22,169 nucleotides of DNA from Bacteriovoracaceae bacterium UBA7695 (GCA_002482685.1 DLGL01000103.1:48054-70222), one strand, 5' to 3'. Positions 1 to 6,740 are shown, counted from the stretch's first letter. Notes: generated from the sequence alone by a model not told the origin. Made by a program: numbers and translations.

Positions 1-109
1 ATAGCATGGCCACTAGAAAGCCGCCAATCACCGAGCGCCAGCAGATGAGCGGTTTAGCAGCTGATTCAATCAGCATTTCGTTAGAAGTGTGAGTCATTGA
101 TTCATTCAT
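1..109 (-). CDS. Membrane protein, N-terminal part (runs off left edge)
   Basis: Only the first 36 codons are inside the window. The start ATG at 109-107 follows a good ribosome binding site (AGGAG, 7 nt upstream on the minus strand). The visible protein begins MNESMTHTSNEM, continues through a polar segment and enters a hydrophobic stretch (WRSVIGGFLVAML) at the window edge. The pattern of a short cytoplasmic tail followed by a membrane helix suggests an integral membrane protein. I cannot name the family from this fragment. Confidence 0.6.
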   Translation of the reverse strand, partial: MNESMTHTSNEMLIESAAKPLICWRSVIGGFLVAML

Positions 110-257
110 AAGATTCTCCTGTTTGTGAATAAAACTATAGGAGTATCTGCAAGCGAGGATCCAAGTTTAGGCAGACTGTGTAATGATTGCGCAAAGCCTT
201 TACTAAGTATCTTCTTAGGAAGCATTATGCGGGACAAATTATTAAGAGGGTTTCATC

Positions 258-620
258 ATGAAAGTGTTTCTAGCGTCTGCCTTAGTCATTCTTTCGAATT
301 CTATATTCGCTAAAGACCTCTGGGTCATAAACACTACGAATTATAATCTACATGTGGTAACTCAAAATGCAGTTGGCAGAGAGGTACATGGTACAATGAC
401 GATAAATTTAAATCCTTACGAGACCCAATTGATGAGTCCGCCAGACTTGATTGATAAAACTATTCTCAGTGTACTTGTACATCGCCAAGGGATACCTGTT
501 ACTCAGTTTTTATGCCCCTATGACTGGCAAGCATCAAATCAGTATGAAAGAGTAGAAGTCGCAGTAGGCTTCCAGGGACCTAGTGGCTTTAATTGTACTT
601 TTAGAAACATGGGCCTTTAG
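258..620 (+). CDS. Small secreted protein with two cysteines, unknown function
   Basis: A 120-residue protein with a Sec signal peptide (MKVFLASALVILSNSIFA, cleavage after the last A) and a mature part of about 102 residues rich in alternating beta-type residues. It begins KDLWVINTTNYNLHVV and carries just two cysteines, in FLCPYDW and FNCTF, which could form one disulfide in the periplasm. Its general plan resembles the 105-residue protein at 3208-3525 (N-terminal strand with an N-N or N-T turn, two Cys in the C-terminal half), but the similarity is too weak to call homology by eye. The ATG follows a weak GAGGG site. Its stop overlaps the stop of a possible small minus-strand gene at 617-805. 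No family recognised. Confidence 0.7.
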   Translation: MKVFLASALVILSNSIFAKDLWVINTTNYNLHVVTQNAVGREVHGTMTINLNPYETQLMSPPDLIDKTILSVLVHRQGIPVTQFLCPYDWQASNQYERVEVAVGFQGPSGFNCTFRNMGL

Positions 621-805
621 CACTGGGCTAAACAGCTCTCCAGAATCATTTTGATACTCTTCGCCTCTCTGGACTCTTTCTGCCCATTCAGGATGAGCTG
701 CTGCAGGCGTTCTTTTAAAAAGAGCAGGGATTCTTTGGGGGATCTTTTCTGTAAACTAACTTTGGTCGATTTCTGGAGTAGCAATTTTTGTTGAAGTGGC
801 TTCAG
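617..805 (-). CDS. Possible small basic protein with a CTG start
   Basis: Minus-strand reading frame of 62 codons plus stop. A near-perfect Shine-Dalgarno sequence (AAGGAGG) ends 5 nt before the CTG at 805-803, and no ATG or GTG is available in frame between the upstream TAA and that point; the first alternative is a TTG seven codons later. The product would be basic, Leu/Lys/Gln/Ser-rich and helical (for example KESLLFLKERLQQLIL), ending ESCLAQC, with no signal peptide. The stop overlaps the 3' end of the convergent gene at 258-620 by a few bases, an arrangement also seen at 3208-3211. It may instead be a remnant whose start codon mutated. The upstream strip 806-994 holds the leader of the gene at 995 and nothing else I can name. 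Confidence 0.35.
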   Translation of the reverse strand: MKPLQQKLLLQKSTKVSLQKRSPKESLLFLKERLQQLILNGQKESREAKSIKMILESCLAQC

Positions 806-994
806 GGAATCCTCCTTAACGAATTACTTATATTCTAAACGAAATCAGAAAATTGTGACCTAACATTTTCCAACATTGTTTGGGAGGCTTGAAAAGCCTT
901 TCGAACACTATAGAAAAAATTCCCTTTTCACCATAATTTCTCCCCAAAACTAAGCCTTATGCTAATGAATCTTTATTTATTCCTGGGAGTTATT

Positions 995-1528
995 ATGAAA
1001 TTCATCTCGGCTTTGTTGATACTGGCCTTTTCCTTTTCAAGCTTTGCCGACAATGGAGTCAAACACATAATCGACGATCTGACCTACTCCCTTAATGTGG
1101 AATGGGACCAACAGGATCAGCGTTTTTACAATGAACAATTGGACCTCTACACCCAGCGAATCGCTGATCTGAGAGCACAAGGGCTGTCTCAAGAAGATCT
1201 GATAAACTCGCTCATGGCCTCAATACAGAACGAAGGGATCCGTCAAGAAGTCAAACAGATGCTCCAAATGATCAGTGCCGAAAGATTATCTGATTCACAA
1301 GTAATGAGTATTCTAAATTCACTTCGTCAAAAAACCTATGCCGAGGGCGCAAGTTGGAATGGAAGTGTGGTTATGAGCGCTGCCATCATCACCGCCATTG
1401 TGATCGGAACGGCCGTCGTACTTTATGGCATAAATGGTAGAAAAATCAGAAAACTTCAGGAAGATTGTCAGGGCTCGGGTTCAACCGATCAGCAGACCAA
1501 CACTTCTTCATGCGAGCGGGGCACCTGA
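995..1528 (+). CDS. Secreted protein with C-terminal membrane helix, unknown function
   Basis: The start is taken as the ATG at 995, which has GGGAG 6 nt upstream and begins a clean signal peptide (MKFISALLILAFSFSSFA, 18 residues); an upstream in-frame start at 959 would put 12 unlikely residues in front. The mature protein (177 aa in all) has an amphipathic helical body (residues about 20-120, many Q/E/D/L), a single strongly hydrophobic segment (VVMSAAIITAIVIGTAVVLYGI, about residues 125-146), then a basic turn (GRKIRKLQ) and a Ser/Thr/Cys-rich tail with two cysteines. This predicts a periplasmic domain anchored in the inner membrane with a short cytoplasmic tail. I do not recognise a named family. 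Convergent with the gene at 1550. Confidence 0.7.
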   Translation: MKFISALLILAFSFSSFADNGVKHIIDDLTYSLNVEWDQQDQRFYNEQLDLYTQRIADLRAQGLSQEDLINSLMASIQNEGIRQEVKQMLQMISAERLSDSQVMSILNSLRQKTYAEGASWNGSVVMSAAIITAIVIGTAVVLYGINGRKIRKLQEDCQGSGSTDQQTNTSSCERGT

Positions 1529-1549
1529 TACTGGTGGTGGCCGCGAGTC

Positions 1550-2569
1550 TTACGGCATCCCATTCTGAATTTGTACAATGTCCCCATCTCTATTGATTTT
1601 CCAAATATCAAGCTTTGCAGGATTTAAAGGGTCTAACTTCCCTACTGCAAAAGCTTCGAACCCCAGGCTTGGATCATAACAATCATCTGCTTTCTTATTT
1701 TTATAAAAGGCGATGATGGTTCGCTTTGTCTGCTCAGAGAAATTATAAGTCAGAGGATGAACGCCCAGTGAAGTGCTTTGGGCCTTTTTATTTTCATACT
1801 TTTTAGTACAAGCGACTTGAAAACCAAAAACATACTTCGAAGAAGAAAACTCTTTCTCGTCTTCAATGAGTGTTGAAAGATCATAAGTGTAGCGCTTGTT
1901 ACTCTCTTTATTCTTTTTTTGAGCAGCCAGCACCTTAAGAAGAATAAATTTTCCCAAGTCTTGAATGAGCTTAGCGCGGAAGACGATAGAAAGATCCCCT
2001 GGCATGAGAAAGCAATCTTCTTTCGTAAGAGGCTCAGGGCATTTGGACAGATTATCCAATTGAGTCCTGCAAGAGGGATCACTCGTCACTTCACAGTCGA
2101 TGAGGATTTTTTTGTAAAACTCCTGTCCCTTTGGACTGTAGAGATTGGAAGGCTTGTTAAGGGATTTACAACTTTCACTTAATCCGTTGTAGCAGGCACG
2201 CTTCTGATAAAGATAGCGCATTTTACCTTCTTTCGTTTTCTTAGCAATATCTGAGAGTGACTGACAGGCGTAAGGCTCAAAACCGTCACATGCCTTTGAG
2301 AGAAGATCAAATCCAATTTTGGTGGAACCCTTGGCGATGGCGGATGTCCCAGCGTAGGTGCAGCCTTTGAATATTTCTCTTTTACATAGAGCTTCACCTA
2401 AAGAATAGGCTTCTGCCCAACGAGAATTTTTCATTAATTCTGCCGTCAGATCCAGACATGAGTCCATATCATTAGCGGCACATTTCTTTAAAATATTATC
2501 TTCTGCTGAGGCGGCAGATGCAGTAAAAGAAATTAATAGATAAACGAATAATTTTACCATCACTGCCAT
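1550..2569 (-). CDS. Secreted Sel1-type cysteine-rich repeat protein with pilin-like C-terminal head
   Basis: Predicted exported protein of 339 aa. The signal peptide is MVKLFVYLLISFTASAASA, counted from the second in-frame ATG (2560); the first ATG is at 2569. Residues about 25-190 contain repeated helical units with regularly spaced cysteines (LKKCAAND, DSCLDL, EALCKRE, KGCTYAG, SKACDGF, YACQSL), typical of disulfide-stapled Sel1-like (Hcp-type) repeats. Residues about 195-339 resemble the globular part of type IV pilins found in delta-type proteobacteria: a helix (KLIQDLGKFILLKVLAAQ) followed by sheet segments and the ending FEAFAVGKLDPLNP and LDIWKINRDGDIVQI. The prepilin N-terminal helix and cleavage site are absent. 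Such an architecture suggests an envelope adaptor or binding protein; its partner is unknown. Start choice is discussed under the leader feature at 2560-2583. Confidence 0.75.
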   Translation of the reverse strand: MAVMVKLFVYLLISFTASAASAEDNILKKCAANDMDSCLDLTAELMKNSRWAEAYSLGEALCKREIFKGCTYAGTSAIAKGSTKIGFDLLSKACDGFEPYACQSLSDIAKKTKEGKMRYLYQKRACYNGLSESCKSLNKPSNLYSPKGQEFYKKILIDCEVTSDPSCRTQLDNLSKCPEPLTKEDCFLMPGDLSIVFRAKLIQDLGKFILLKVLAAQKKNKESNKRYTYDLSTLIEDEKEFSSSKYVFGFQVACTKKYENKKAQSTSLGVHPLTYNFSEQTKRTIIAFYKNKKADDCYDPSLGFEAFAVGKLDPLNPAKLDIWKINRDGDIVQIQNGMP

Positions 2570-2583
2570 TTCGTAGAATGCAT
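2560..2583 (-). promoter_or_regulatory. Possible 7-codon leader cistron before the Sel1/pilin gene
   Basis: On the minus strand a strong AGGAG is followed 5 nt later by an ATG (2583-2581) that opens a frame of only seven codons (MHSTKWQ) and stops at TGA (2562-2560). That stop overlaps the in-frame ATG of the next gene (TGATG at 2562-2558). The good ribosome binding site therefore serves the leader, and the long gene could be translated by re-initiation. Alternatively the leader ATG is the old start of the gene and a frameshift separates them. Confidence 0.3.
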
Positions 2584-2734
2584 ATTATCTCCTGAGAGAT
2601 AATCATAAAATATTCTTTAAACTATAAAAAGCTTCATTTAGTGACCTAACTCGCTAATATCACACCCGAGCGAAACTAAGAAGGATTCACACTATCCCCT
2701 TACCAAACCCCACACTTTCTACTAAATACATTAT

Positions 2735-3211
2735 ATGAAAAACATCCTCACAACACTTGCTCTCGTATTGTTCTCTCTATCTGTTTTTGCCCAGACTGTG
2801 CCATCGGCCAGTCTTTTAGATCTCGATTACCAAACCGTTAATAGCAGTGCTATTTCACGCAACAACGGTGCTCCCGTAGTCCTCATCTTCTGGGCAACCT
2901 GGAATGCTAATTCTAAGAAATTCTTGGCCGAAGTTTCTGACGTGTACTTTGAATGGCAATCTACCAAAGGTGCAAAGGTAACAATCGTTTCTATCGATGA
3001 TCAAAGAAACATGCACAAGGTAAAACCCTATCTTGATTCCAAAGGATGGGAATATGAAGCATTTATAGATCCTAATCAGGATTTAAAACGAGCGATGAAT
3101 GTTAACTCTGCTCCTCACGTCTTTATCCTCAATGGTCAAGGTAACATTATCTGGGAAACATCTCAGGTTAATGACCATTCAACGATATCTGAGATTTCTC
3201 AAAGGCTTTAA
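2735..3211 (+). CDS. Exported TlpA/ResA-like thioredoxin-fold protein lacking the CXXC motif
   Basis: A 158-aa protein with a signal peptide (MKNILTTLALVLFSLSVFA) and a thioredoxin fold of the TlpA/ResA/AhpC-TSA group: beta strand VVLIFWATW at residues 48-56, then the helix KKFLAEVSDVY, a strand KVTIVSID, and NSAPHVFIL holding the conserved cis-proline. The redox site normally reads WATWCxPC; here it is WATWNANS (residues 53-60), so both catalytic cysteines are gone. No other cysteine is present, so it cannot do disulfide exchange; a binding, structural or chaperone role is more likely. The rest of the frame is intact, so this does not look like a decaying gene. The start ATG has no strong ribosome binding site. 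Its stop overlaps the convergent gene at 3208. Confidence 0.8.
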   Translation: MKNILTTLALVLFSLSVFAQTVPSASLLDLDYQTVNSSAISRNNGAPVVLIFWATWNANSKKFLAEVSDVYFEWQSTKGAKVTIVSIDDQRNMHKVKPYLDSKGWEYEAFIDPNQDLKRAMNVNSAPHVFILNGQGNIIWETSQVNDHSTISEISQRL

Positions 3212-3525
3212 TCTGCAAAATAGGCTGAACAAATCCCATTAGCTTGAAGATACAGCTGAACGTTGTTAGAAGCATTGATATCAACACCCTCGCAAAATTT
3301 AAACCCTCTTTCTGTCTCGATAATCAGCTTTAGATCACCAGTAAAATTAAAAGTCGCAAAATTCATTTGGGGAAAAATCAATCTCTGGAACGTCTCAGGG
3401 CCATTTCCGAAATCTGCTACTAATTCAACCCTAACACTTTGATGAAAGTTATTGTTGATCATAAGAGTTCGAGCTGAAGCGGCGAAAGACGGGAGTGCAA
3501 GTACTGATAGAAGAAGGTATTTCAT
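3208..3525 (-). CDS. Small secreted beta-rich protein, unknown function
   Basis: A 105-aa protein with a signal peptide (MKYLLLSVLALPSFAASA) followed by a beta-rich domain of about 87 residues starting RTLMINNNFHQSVRVELV. It contains two cysteines (FKFCEGVDI and ANGICSAYF) that could pair. The small size, the N-terminal strand and the Cys pair recall the protein at 258-620, and both could be periplasmic beta-sandwich proteins; this is a visual comparison only. The stop codon overlaps that of the thioredoxin-like gene on the other strand (TTAA shared), and the two genes are probably separate convergent units. Confidence 0.7.
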   Translation of the reverse strand: MKYLLLSVLALPSFAASARTLMINNNFHQSVRVELVADFGNGPETFQRLIFPQMNFATFNFTGDLKLIIETERGFKFCEGVDINASNNVQLYLQANGICSAYFAD

Positions 3526-3742
3526 GGAGTTCCAAATGTTAGTTTTTTTTCTTTATACCGAAGCCATTTTATTACTTCAAGTAGTATCCACTCCCTATTC
3601 ATATATCAGACTGGAGCTGCCCCATATGCCTTCTGCGCTTAATTCTTTTATTGTCGATACTTAGCTCTACCTCGGGTGCGATGGGTGCGGTGTTTGCTTA
3701 TTAACGTAATAGCGCTACGATGTTTTAAATCAAGGAGTTCAC

Positions 3743-4165
3743 ATGAAAAGTTTTATTCTAACTTTAATCGTTCTTGCATCTACTGTCTCTGTTTTCGCCC
3801 TAACACCAAAAGGTGAAAATGTTAAAAAGAAGGCCGCAGAAACTTATGTCGCGACTAAAGAATACACAATTGAACAGAAGAATGAGTTTGTAACAGAATT
3901 AAAAAGTGAGCTCGCCGAACTTGATAAGGATATTGATAAAATGAAAACTAAAGCTTCAGCAAAAAAAGATGAATCAAGTAAAGAGATCAAGTTTCAGGTC
4001 GAAACACTTGAAAAAAAGAGAGCTGACCTCAACCTGAAAATCGATCGCTTATCTTCTGCGACTAAATCTGCTTGGGCAGAGTTGAGAGCTGGCGTTCAAT
4101 CAGCATTTAAAGAGATTAAGACATCGGTTAATAAGGCGACTGAGAAATTTAACGAAGAAAAGTAA
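3743..4165 (+). CDS. Secreted coiled-coil protein, sll1863-like stress family
   Basis: A 140-aa protein with signal peptide MKSFILTLIVLASTVSVFA. The mature part is almost entirely charged helix: residues about 40-105 show heptad spacing of Leu/Ile with Lys/Glu/Asp between them (ELKSELAELDKDIDKMK; VETLEKKRADLNLKID), followed by KSAWAELRAGVQSAFKEIK. The final block with a conserved Trp (W-x-E-L-R-x-G-V) is characteristic of the sll1863-type stress-response proteins, whose molecular function is unknown. No cysteine, no membrane helix after the signal. The ATG has a strong AAGGAG 5 nt upstream, which fixes the start. Its own promoter should lie in 3526-3742, where I see no other gene. Confidence 0.7.
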   Translation: MKSFILTLIVLASTVSVFALTPKGENVKKKAAETYVATKEYTIEQKNEFVTELKSELAELDKDIDKMKTKASAKKDESSKEIKFQVETLEKKRADLNLKIDRLSSATKSAWAELRAGVQSAFKEIKTSVNKATEKFNEEK

Positions 4166-4171
4166 TGCTTC

Positions 4172-4588
4172 TTAGGTTTGAGTAAAAGCTCTGCTTGTTT
4201 CAGATATTTTTTTTGTCAGCTTTCGGGTCACCGAAACCTTCATCGTCGGAAGTGCGATCGCTTCTTGGATAAAATGGAGATATTCCTTGAGTTTAAGATC
4301 ATGCTCCGCTAAAAGCAATAGATTTTTTACAAGCTGATCCACGGTGAACTTCGTGATCTTATAATTCATAATTTCTGAAAGTCGAGTCGTGGGGATAGAA
4401 GTCATGGAGCTAACTTCCTTCAGCTTCACCTTATTAGAAACTGCGAACTGCACAAAGTGCTTGCAGAGACTTATCTTGAGCCGGTCTTCCAAAGAAAGCT
4501 TCGATTTGTCGGTTATATGCGTGAGTTTAGCTTTATTTGCCTTAGCAGTCTTAATCCGATTTAAAATGTCTTCGTTCTTGTAGGCCAT
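4172..4588 (-). CDS. HTH transcriptional regulator, likely antitoxin-type (HTH_37/XRE group)
   Basis: A 138-aa protein without signal peptide. Residues about 30-95 read as a lambda-repressor-type helix-turn-helix: SLEDRLKISLCKHFVQFAVSN, then VKLKEVSSMTSIPTTRLSEI as the HTH core and a third part, KITKFTVDQLVKNLLLLAEH. The 'TTRLSEIMNYKITKFTVDQL' pattern matches the HTH_37/XRE proteins often encoded as second gene of toxin-antitoxin pairs. The C-terminal ~35 residues are basic. It starts one nucleotide after the stop of a truncated reading frame (4590-4730) on the same strand, and a 24-bp palindrome sits upstream of both, so it probably represses its own operon. Whether an active toxin still exists is doubtful because the upstream frame has no start. 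Confidence 0.7.
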   Translation of the reverse strand: MAYKNEDILNRIKTAKANKAKLTHITDKSKLSLEDRLKISLCKHFVQFAVSNKVKLKEVSSMTSIPTTRLSEIMNYKITKFTVDQLVKNLLLLAEHDLKLKEYLHFIQEAIALPTMKVSVTRKLTKKISETSRAFTQT

Positions 4589-4589
4589 A

Positions 4590-4730
4590 CTACCACCCTG
4601 GGTACAATGTTATTGTGTGAAGTTCGTCATGTCGATCGTAGTGAGTATCGAAAATCATGATGAATTCTTTACCGTAAAACTGACCTGGAACTGGACAGTT
4701 AATACGAATCTCAAATTTAAGAACCTTACC
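4590..4730 (-). pseudogene. Truncated upstream partner of the HTH gene (possible toxin remnant)
   Basis: On the minus strand an open frame of 46 codons runs from just after a TAA (4733-4731) to TAG (4592-4590). It encodes KVLKFEIRINCPVPGQFYGK, then EFMMIFDTHYDRHDELHTIT and LYPGW. The composition is that of a folded protein, with several charged and His residues (HYDRHDELH), but no usable start codon exists before the internal ATG pair. It ends one base before the HTH gene, as first genes of toxin-antitoxin operons do. I do not recognise the domain, so 'toxin' is inferred from position only. The 5' part appears to be deleted or lost. Confidence 0.5.
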
Positions 4731-4745
4731 TTAGCTATCTGAGTA

Positions 4746-4757
4746 TATTATATAATA
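4746..4757 (-). promoter_or_regulatory. Probable -10 region next to the palindrome
   Basis: TATTATATAATA is a perfect 12-bp palindrome and carries a consensus TATAAT on both strands. On the minus strand it sits where the -10 of the HTH operon should be, and the 17-bp spacer would place the -35 inside the adjacent 24-bp palindrome, so a bound repressor would block it. No good -35 hexamer is visible, so the assignment is tentative. Confidence 0.35.
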
Positions 4758-4761
4758 AAAA

Positions 4762-4785
4762 TTACAAAATTACGTAATTCTGTAA
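4762..4785. promoter_or_regulatory. 24-bp near-perfect palindrome, likely operator
   Basis: The half site TTACA-a-AATTAC (4762-4773) is mirrored by GTAATT-c-TGTAA (4774-4785); 11 of 12 base pairs are complementary, with only the a/c pair breaking it. The central 12 bases AATTACGTAATT are a perfect palindrome. It lies upstream of the HTH gene and its truncated partner (minus strand) and about 130 bp upstream of truA (plus strand). This is what a dimeric HTH repressor would bind. Confidence 0.55.
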
Positions 4786-4915
4786 CTAACTAATTAAAAT
4801 CTTTAAAGGTCTTTGAGCTAATACTCTATCGCACTGAATAGTTGCAAGAAGAGCTTCCACATTCAGGAAATTCATTTCAGTTTTGAGAATTGAAATTTTC
4901 ATTGTAAAATGTTTT

Positions 4916-5716
4916 ATGAACTACTACAAAGCCATTCTCCAATACGACGGAACCACCCGCATGGGCTGGCAATGGCAGGAAGGCAAGCTCACAATCCAAA
5001 GTGACCTCGACGTAGCCTTACAAAAAATCATCCAGGGAAGTTTCACAACAAGGGCCGCCTCCCGCACAGATAAGGGTGTTCACGCTATCGGTCAGGTGGT
5101 CAAGATCTCCGCCGAAGACCCAACAACTTTTGACGCCAAGCAATTTAACGAAGCCCTGCCATCCCACATCAGATGCCTTGATCTTACCCCTTGCCCCAAG
5201 GACTTCATCCCATCCATCGATCAAACCTCGAAAGAGTACCGCTACCTCTTCACTGACACGGCCGAACTCTACATCGCCCAGGCGCCATCTCCTCTGAACA
5301 TCGATAACATGCAGGTCTGCGTGGCCCGGCTCTTGGGTACAAACGACTTTCGAAACTTTTGGTCGATCGGCGGCACTTCCAATACAACAATACGGGAGAT
5401 CCTTGAGTGCGACCTCACTATGATTAATCCTCAGGAGCTTTTCAGGGATACTTTATTCACGGTGAGAGATGTCACCAGCTGCTGGCAGCTTCGCATCGTG
5501 GGCAGGGGTTTCTTGAAGCACATGGTCCGGCACCTCGTAGGCGCTCTATGGATGGTGGGAAGCGGGAAAATTTCGGTAGATGAATTTTCTGAGTATCTGC
5601 ATGGAGAACTTAGGGCCCAGAGGCCCTGGAAAAAAGCAGATCCGCGAGGACTCTATCTTCTGAAAGTCAGCTACTTTGACCCTTTGATGAGTCCGCAGAT
5701 AAGTGGATGTCCCTGA
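4916..5716 (+). CDS. truA: tRNA pseudouridine(38-40) synthase TruA
   Basis: TruA converts uridines 38-40 in the anticodon stem-loop of tRNAs to pseudouridine. The family signatures are clear: YKAILQYDGTTRMGWQWQ at the N-terminus, the catalytic motif SRTDKGVHA with the catalytic Asp at residue 52, FIPSIDQTSKEYRY in the middle, and RIVGRGFLKHMVRHLVG near the C-terminus. I chose the ATG at 4916 because the family begins 8-10 residues before YDGT; an upstream TTG at 4883 would add 11 unlikely residues. Length is 266 aa. After LYLLKVSYFD, where TruA proteins usually end, it carries about a dozen extra residues and runs 46 bp into the 3' end of the convergent lipoprotein gene, suggesting loss of an earlier stop. 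Confidence 0.95.
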   Translation: MNYYKAILQYDGTTRMGWQWQEGKLTIQSDLDVALQKIIQGSFTTRAASRTDKGVHAIGQVVKISAEDPTTFDAKQFNEALPSHIRCLDLTPCPKDFIPSIDQTSKEYRYLFTDTAELYIAQAPSPLNIDNMQVCVARLLGTNDFRNFWSIGGTSNTTIREILECDLTMINPQELFRDTLFTVRDVTSCWQLRIVGRGFLKHMVRHLVGALWMVGSGKISVDEFSEYLHGELRAQRPWKKADPRGLYLLKVSYFDPLMSPQISGCP

Positions 5717-6138
5717 TCGTCATTGATTTGAGTTACTTCATTAACTTTTACATCTACAGTGCAATTGTACTTTCCATCCTTGCCAAAAACTTCAGCTTTA
5801 AGCACGAGATCTTTTGCATCTGATGGAACCGAGACACAGTGAAAGCGATGAGCATCGTCTTGCATTGTGACAGCTATTGGTTTAGATAAATTCGATTTTG
5901 AGTATACACTCCAGTATCCCAGATCATCATGGGCGTTTTCCACACAAACCTTCGCACTTTCGTTACCTGTCTTGGCCGCTAGATAATCAGCGTAACGAGT
6001 AAAGCCTTCAGGATTTTTTTCAAAGCTTTGAGAAAGCTTTTCCTGCTCCTGATGGTGAGGAAGTAGTTTATTTTGAGAGGCGCACGATGCCATTACAACA
6101 AAAGTTAAGATCAGGACTATTTTAAGTAGGTTTCTCAT
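5671..6138 (-). CDS. Small lipoprotein, unknown function
   Basis: A 155-aa protein with a lipoprotein signal: MRNLLKIVLILTFVVMASC, with the lipobox VMASC and acylated Cys19. The mature part has a helical N-terminal region (HHQEQEKLSQSFEKN, YADYLAAKTG) and a beta-rich C-terminal region with four further cysteines (KVCVEN, FHCVSV, YNCTVD, LICGLI). It is predicted to sit in the outer membrane or at the periplasmic face. No family is recognised. Its 3' end overlaps the end of truA on the opposite strand by 46 bp, an unusually long convergent overlap. Confidence 0.75.
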   Translation of the reverse strand: MRNLLKIVLILTFVVMASCASQNKLLPHHQEQEKLSQSFEKNPEGFTRYADYLAAKTGNESAKVCVENAHDDLGYWSVYSKSNLSKPIAVTMQDDAHRFHCVSVPSDAKDLVLKAEVFGKDGKYNCTVDVKVNEVTQINDDQGHPLICGLIKGSK

Positions 6139-6166
6139 GCGATTATGTTAGCACCAAGGAAACTCT

Positions 6167-6739
6167 ATGATCAAGTTTACTCTTACAATTCTCCTCTCAC
6201 TTTTATTTACCAATGCTGTCTTCGCTTGTTTTGCGGGTAATACTCAAATCAAGATGGCGGATGGAAAATTAAAAGCGGTCAAAGATATTATGAAAGGTGA
6301 TCAAGTTGCCGACATGAGTCCTAAAAGCTCAATGGAAAAAATTACTCAAGGCACTGCTGATATTTACTTTTCTTCCGGTACTGATGAAAGCTATCAGCCA
6401 TTAATGGTCTACATTGATGTAAAAGATATTAGGTGGCACCTCATAGTCACAAGAGAACATGTTTTCCCAACAGCATCCGGCAAATTCAAAAAAGCCATAG
6501 AGCTCAATTCAAACGATCAATTAATTTCTGAAGATGGCAAACCAGTTGAGGTTACAGGAATTCGTATTGGAACTTATACAGGAGTTGTTCAAAACATTGC
6601 TTCTCAATCTGATTTGAACCCTGATAATTTGATCATCGCCAACGGAATTTGGTCTGGGACCTATAAACACCAAATATATTGGGACATGGGGGTCATAGAA
6701 GACTCAAATTTCTTCGACGACTTTCCTCTGAATCACTAG
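6167..6739 (+). CDS. Secreted Hint-domain (intein/hedgehog-like) protein
   Basis: A 190-aa protein. The signal peptide MIKFTLTILLSLLFTNAVFA is followed directly by Cys21 and the Hint N-terminal block CFAGNTQIKMADGKLKAVKD, continuing IMKGDQV. The block with the conserved His is VTREHVFPTASGKFKKAIEL (His98), followed by NDQLISEDGKPVEVTGI. The last block, TGVVQNIASQSDLNPDNLII then ANG, matches the end of Hint domains but lacks the His-Asn and following nucleophile needed for intein splicing. Hint domains catalyse an N-S acyl shift at their first Cys; here nothing but the signal peptide precedes it, so the mature protein would be a bare Hint domain with an N-terminal Cys plus about 30 extra C-terminal residues. 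It ends one base before the tgt fusion gene, so the two are probably co-transcribed, though no functional link is evident. Confidence 0.8.
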   Translation: MIKFTLTILLSLLFTNAVFACFAGNTQIKMADGKLKAVKDIMKGDQVADMSPKSSMEKITQGTADIYFSSGTDESYQPLMVYIDVKDIRWHLIVTREHVFPTASGKFKKAIELNSNDQLISEDGKPVEVTGIRIGTYTGVVQNIASQSDLNPDNLIIANGIWSGTYKHQIYWDMGVIEDSNFFDDFPLNH

Positions 6740-6740
6740 A

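Noticed and set aside
885..899. Inverted repeat AGGCTT-GAA-AAGCCT as a terminator
   Set aside because: Six-bp stem without a following T run; too weak, and it sits upstream of a gene rather than after one.
4883..4915. Upstream TTG start for truA
   Set aside because: Would add 11 residues not found in the family; the ATG at 4916 fits the conserved N-terminus.
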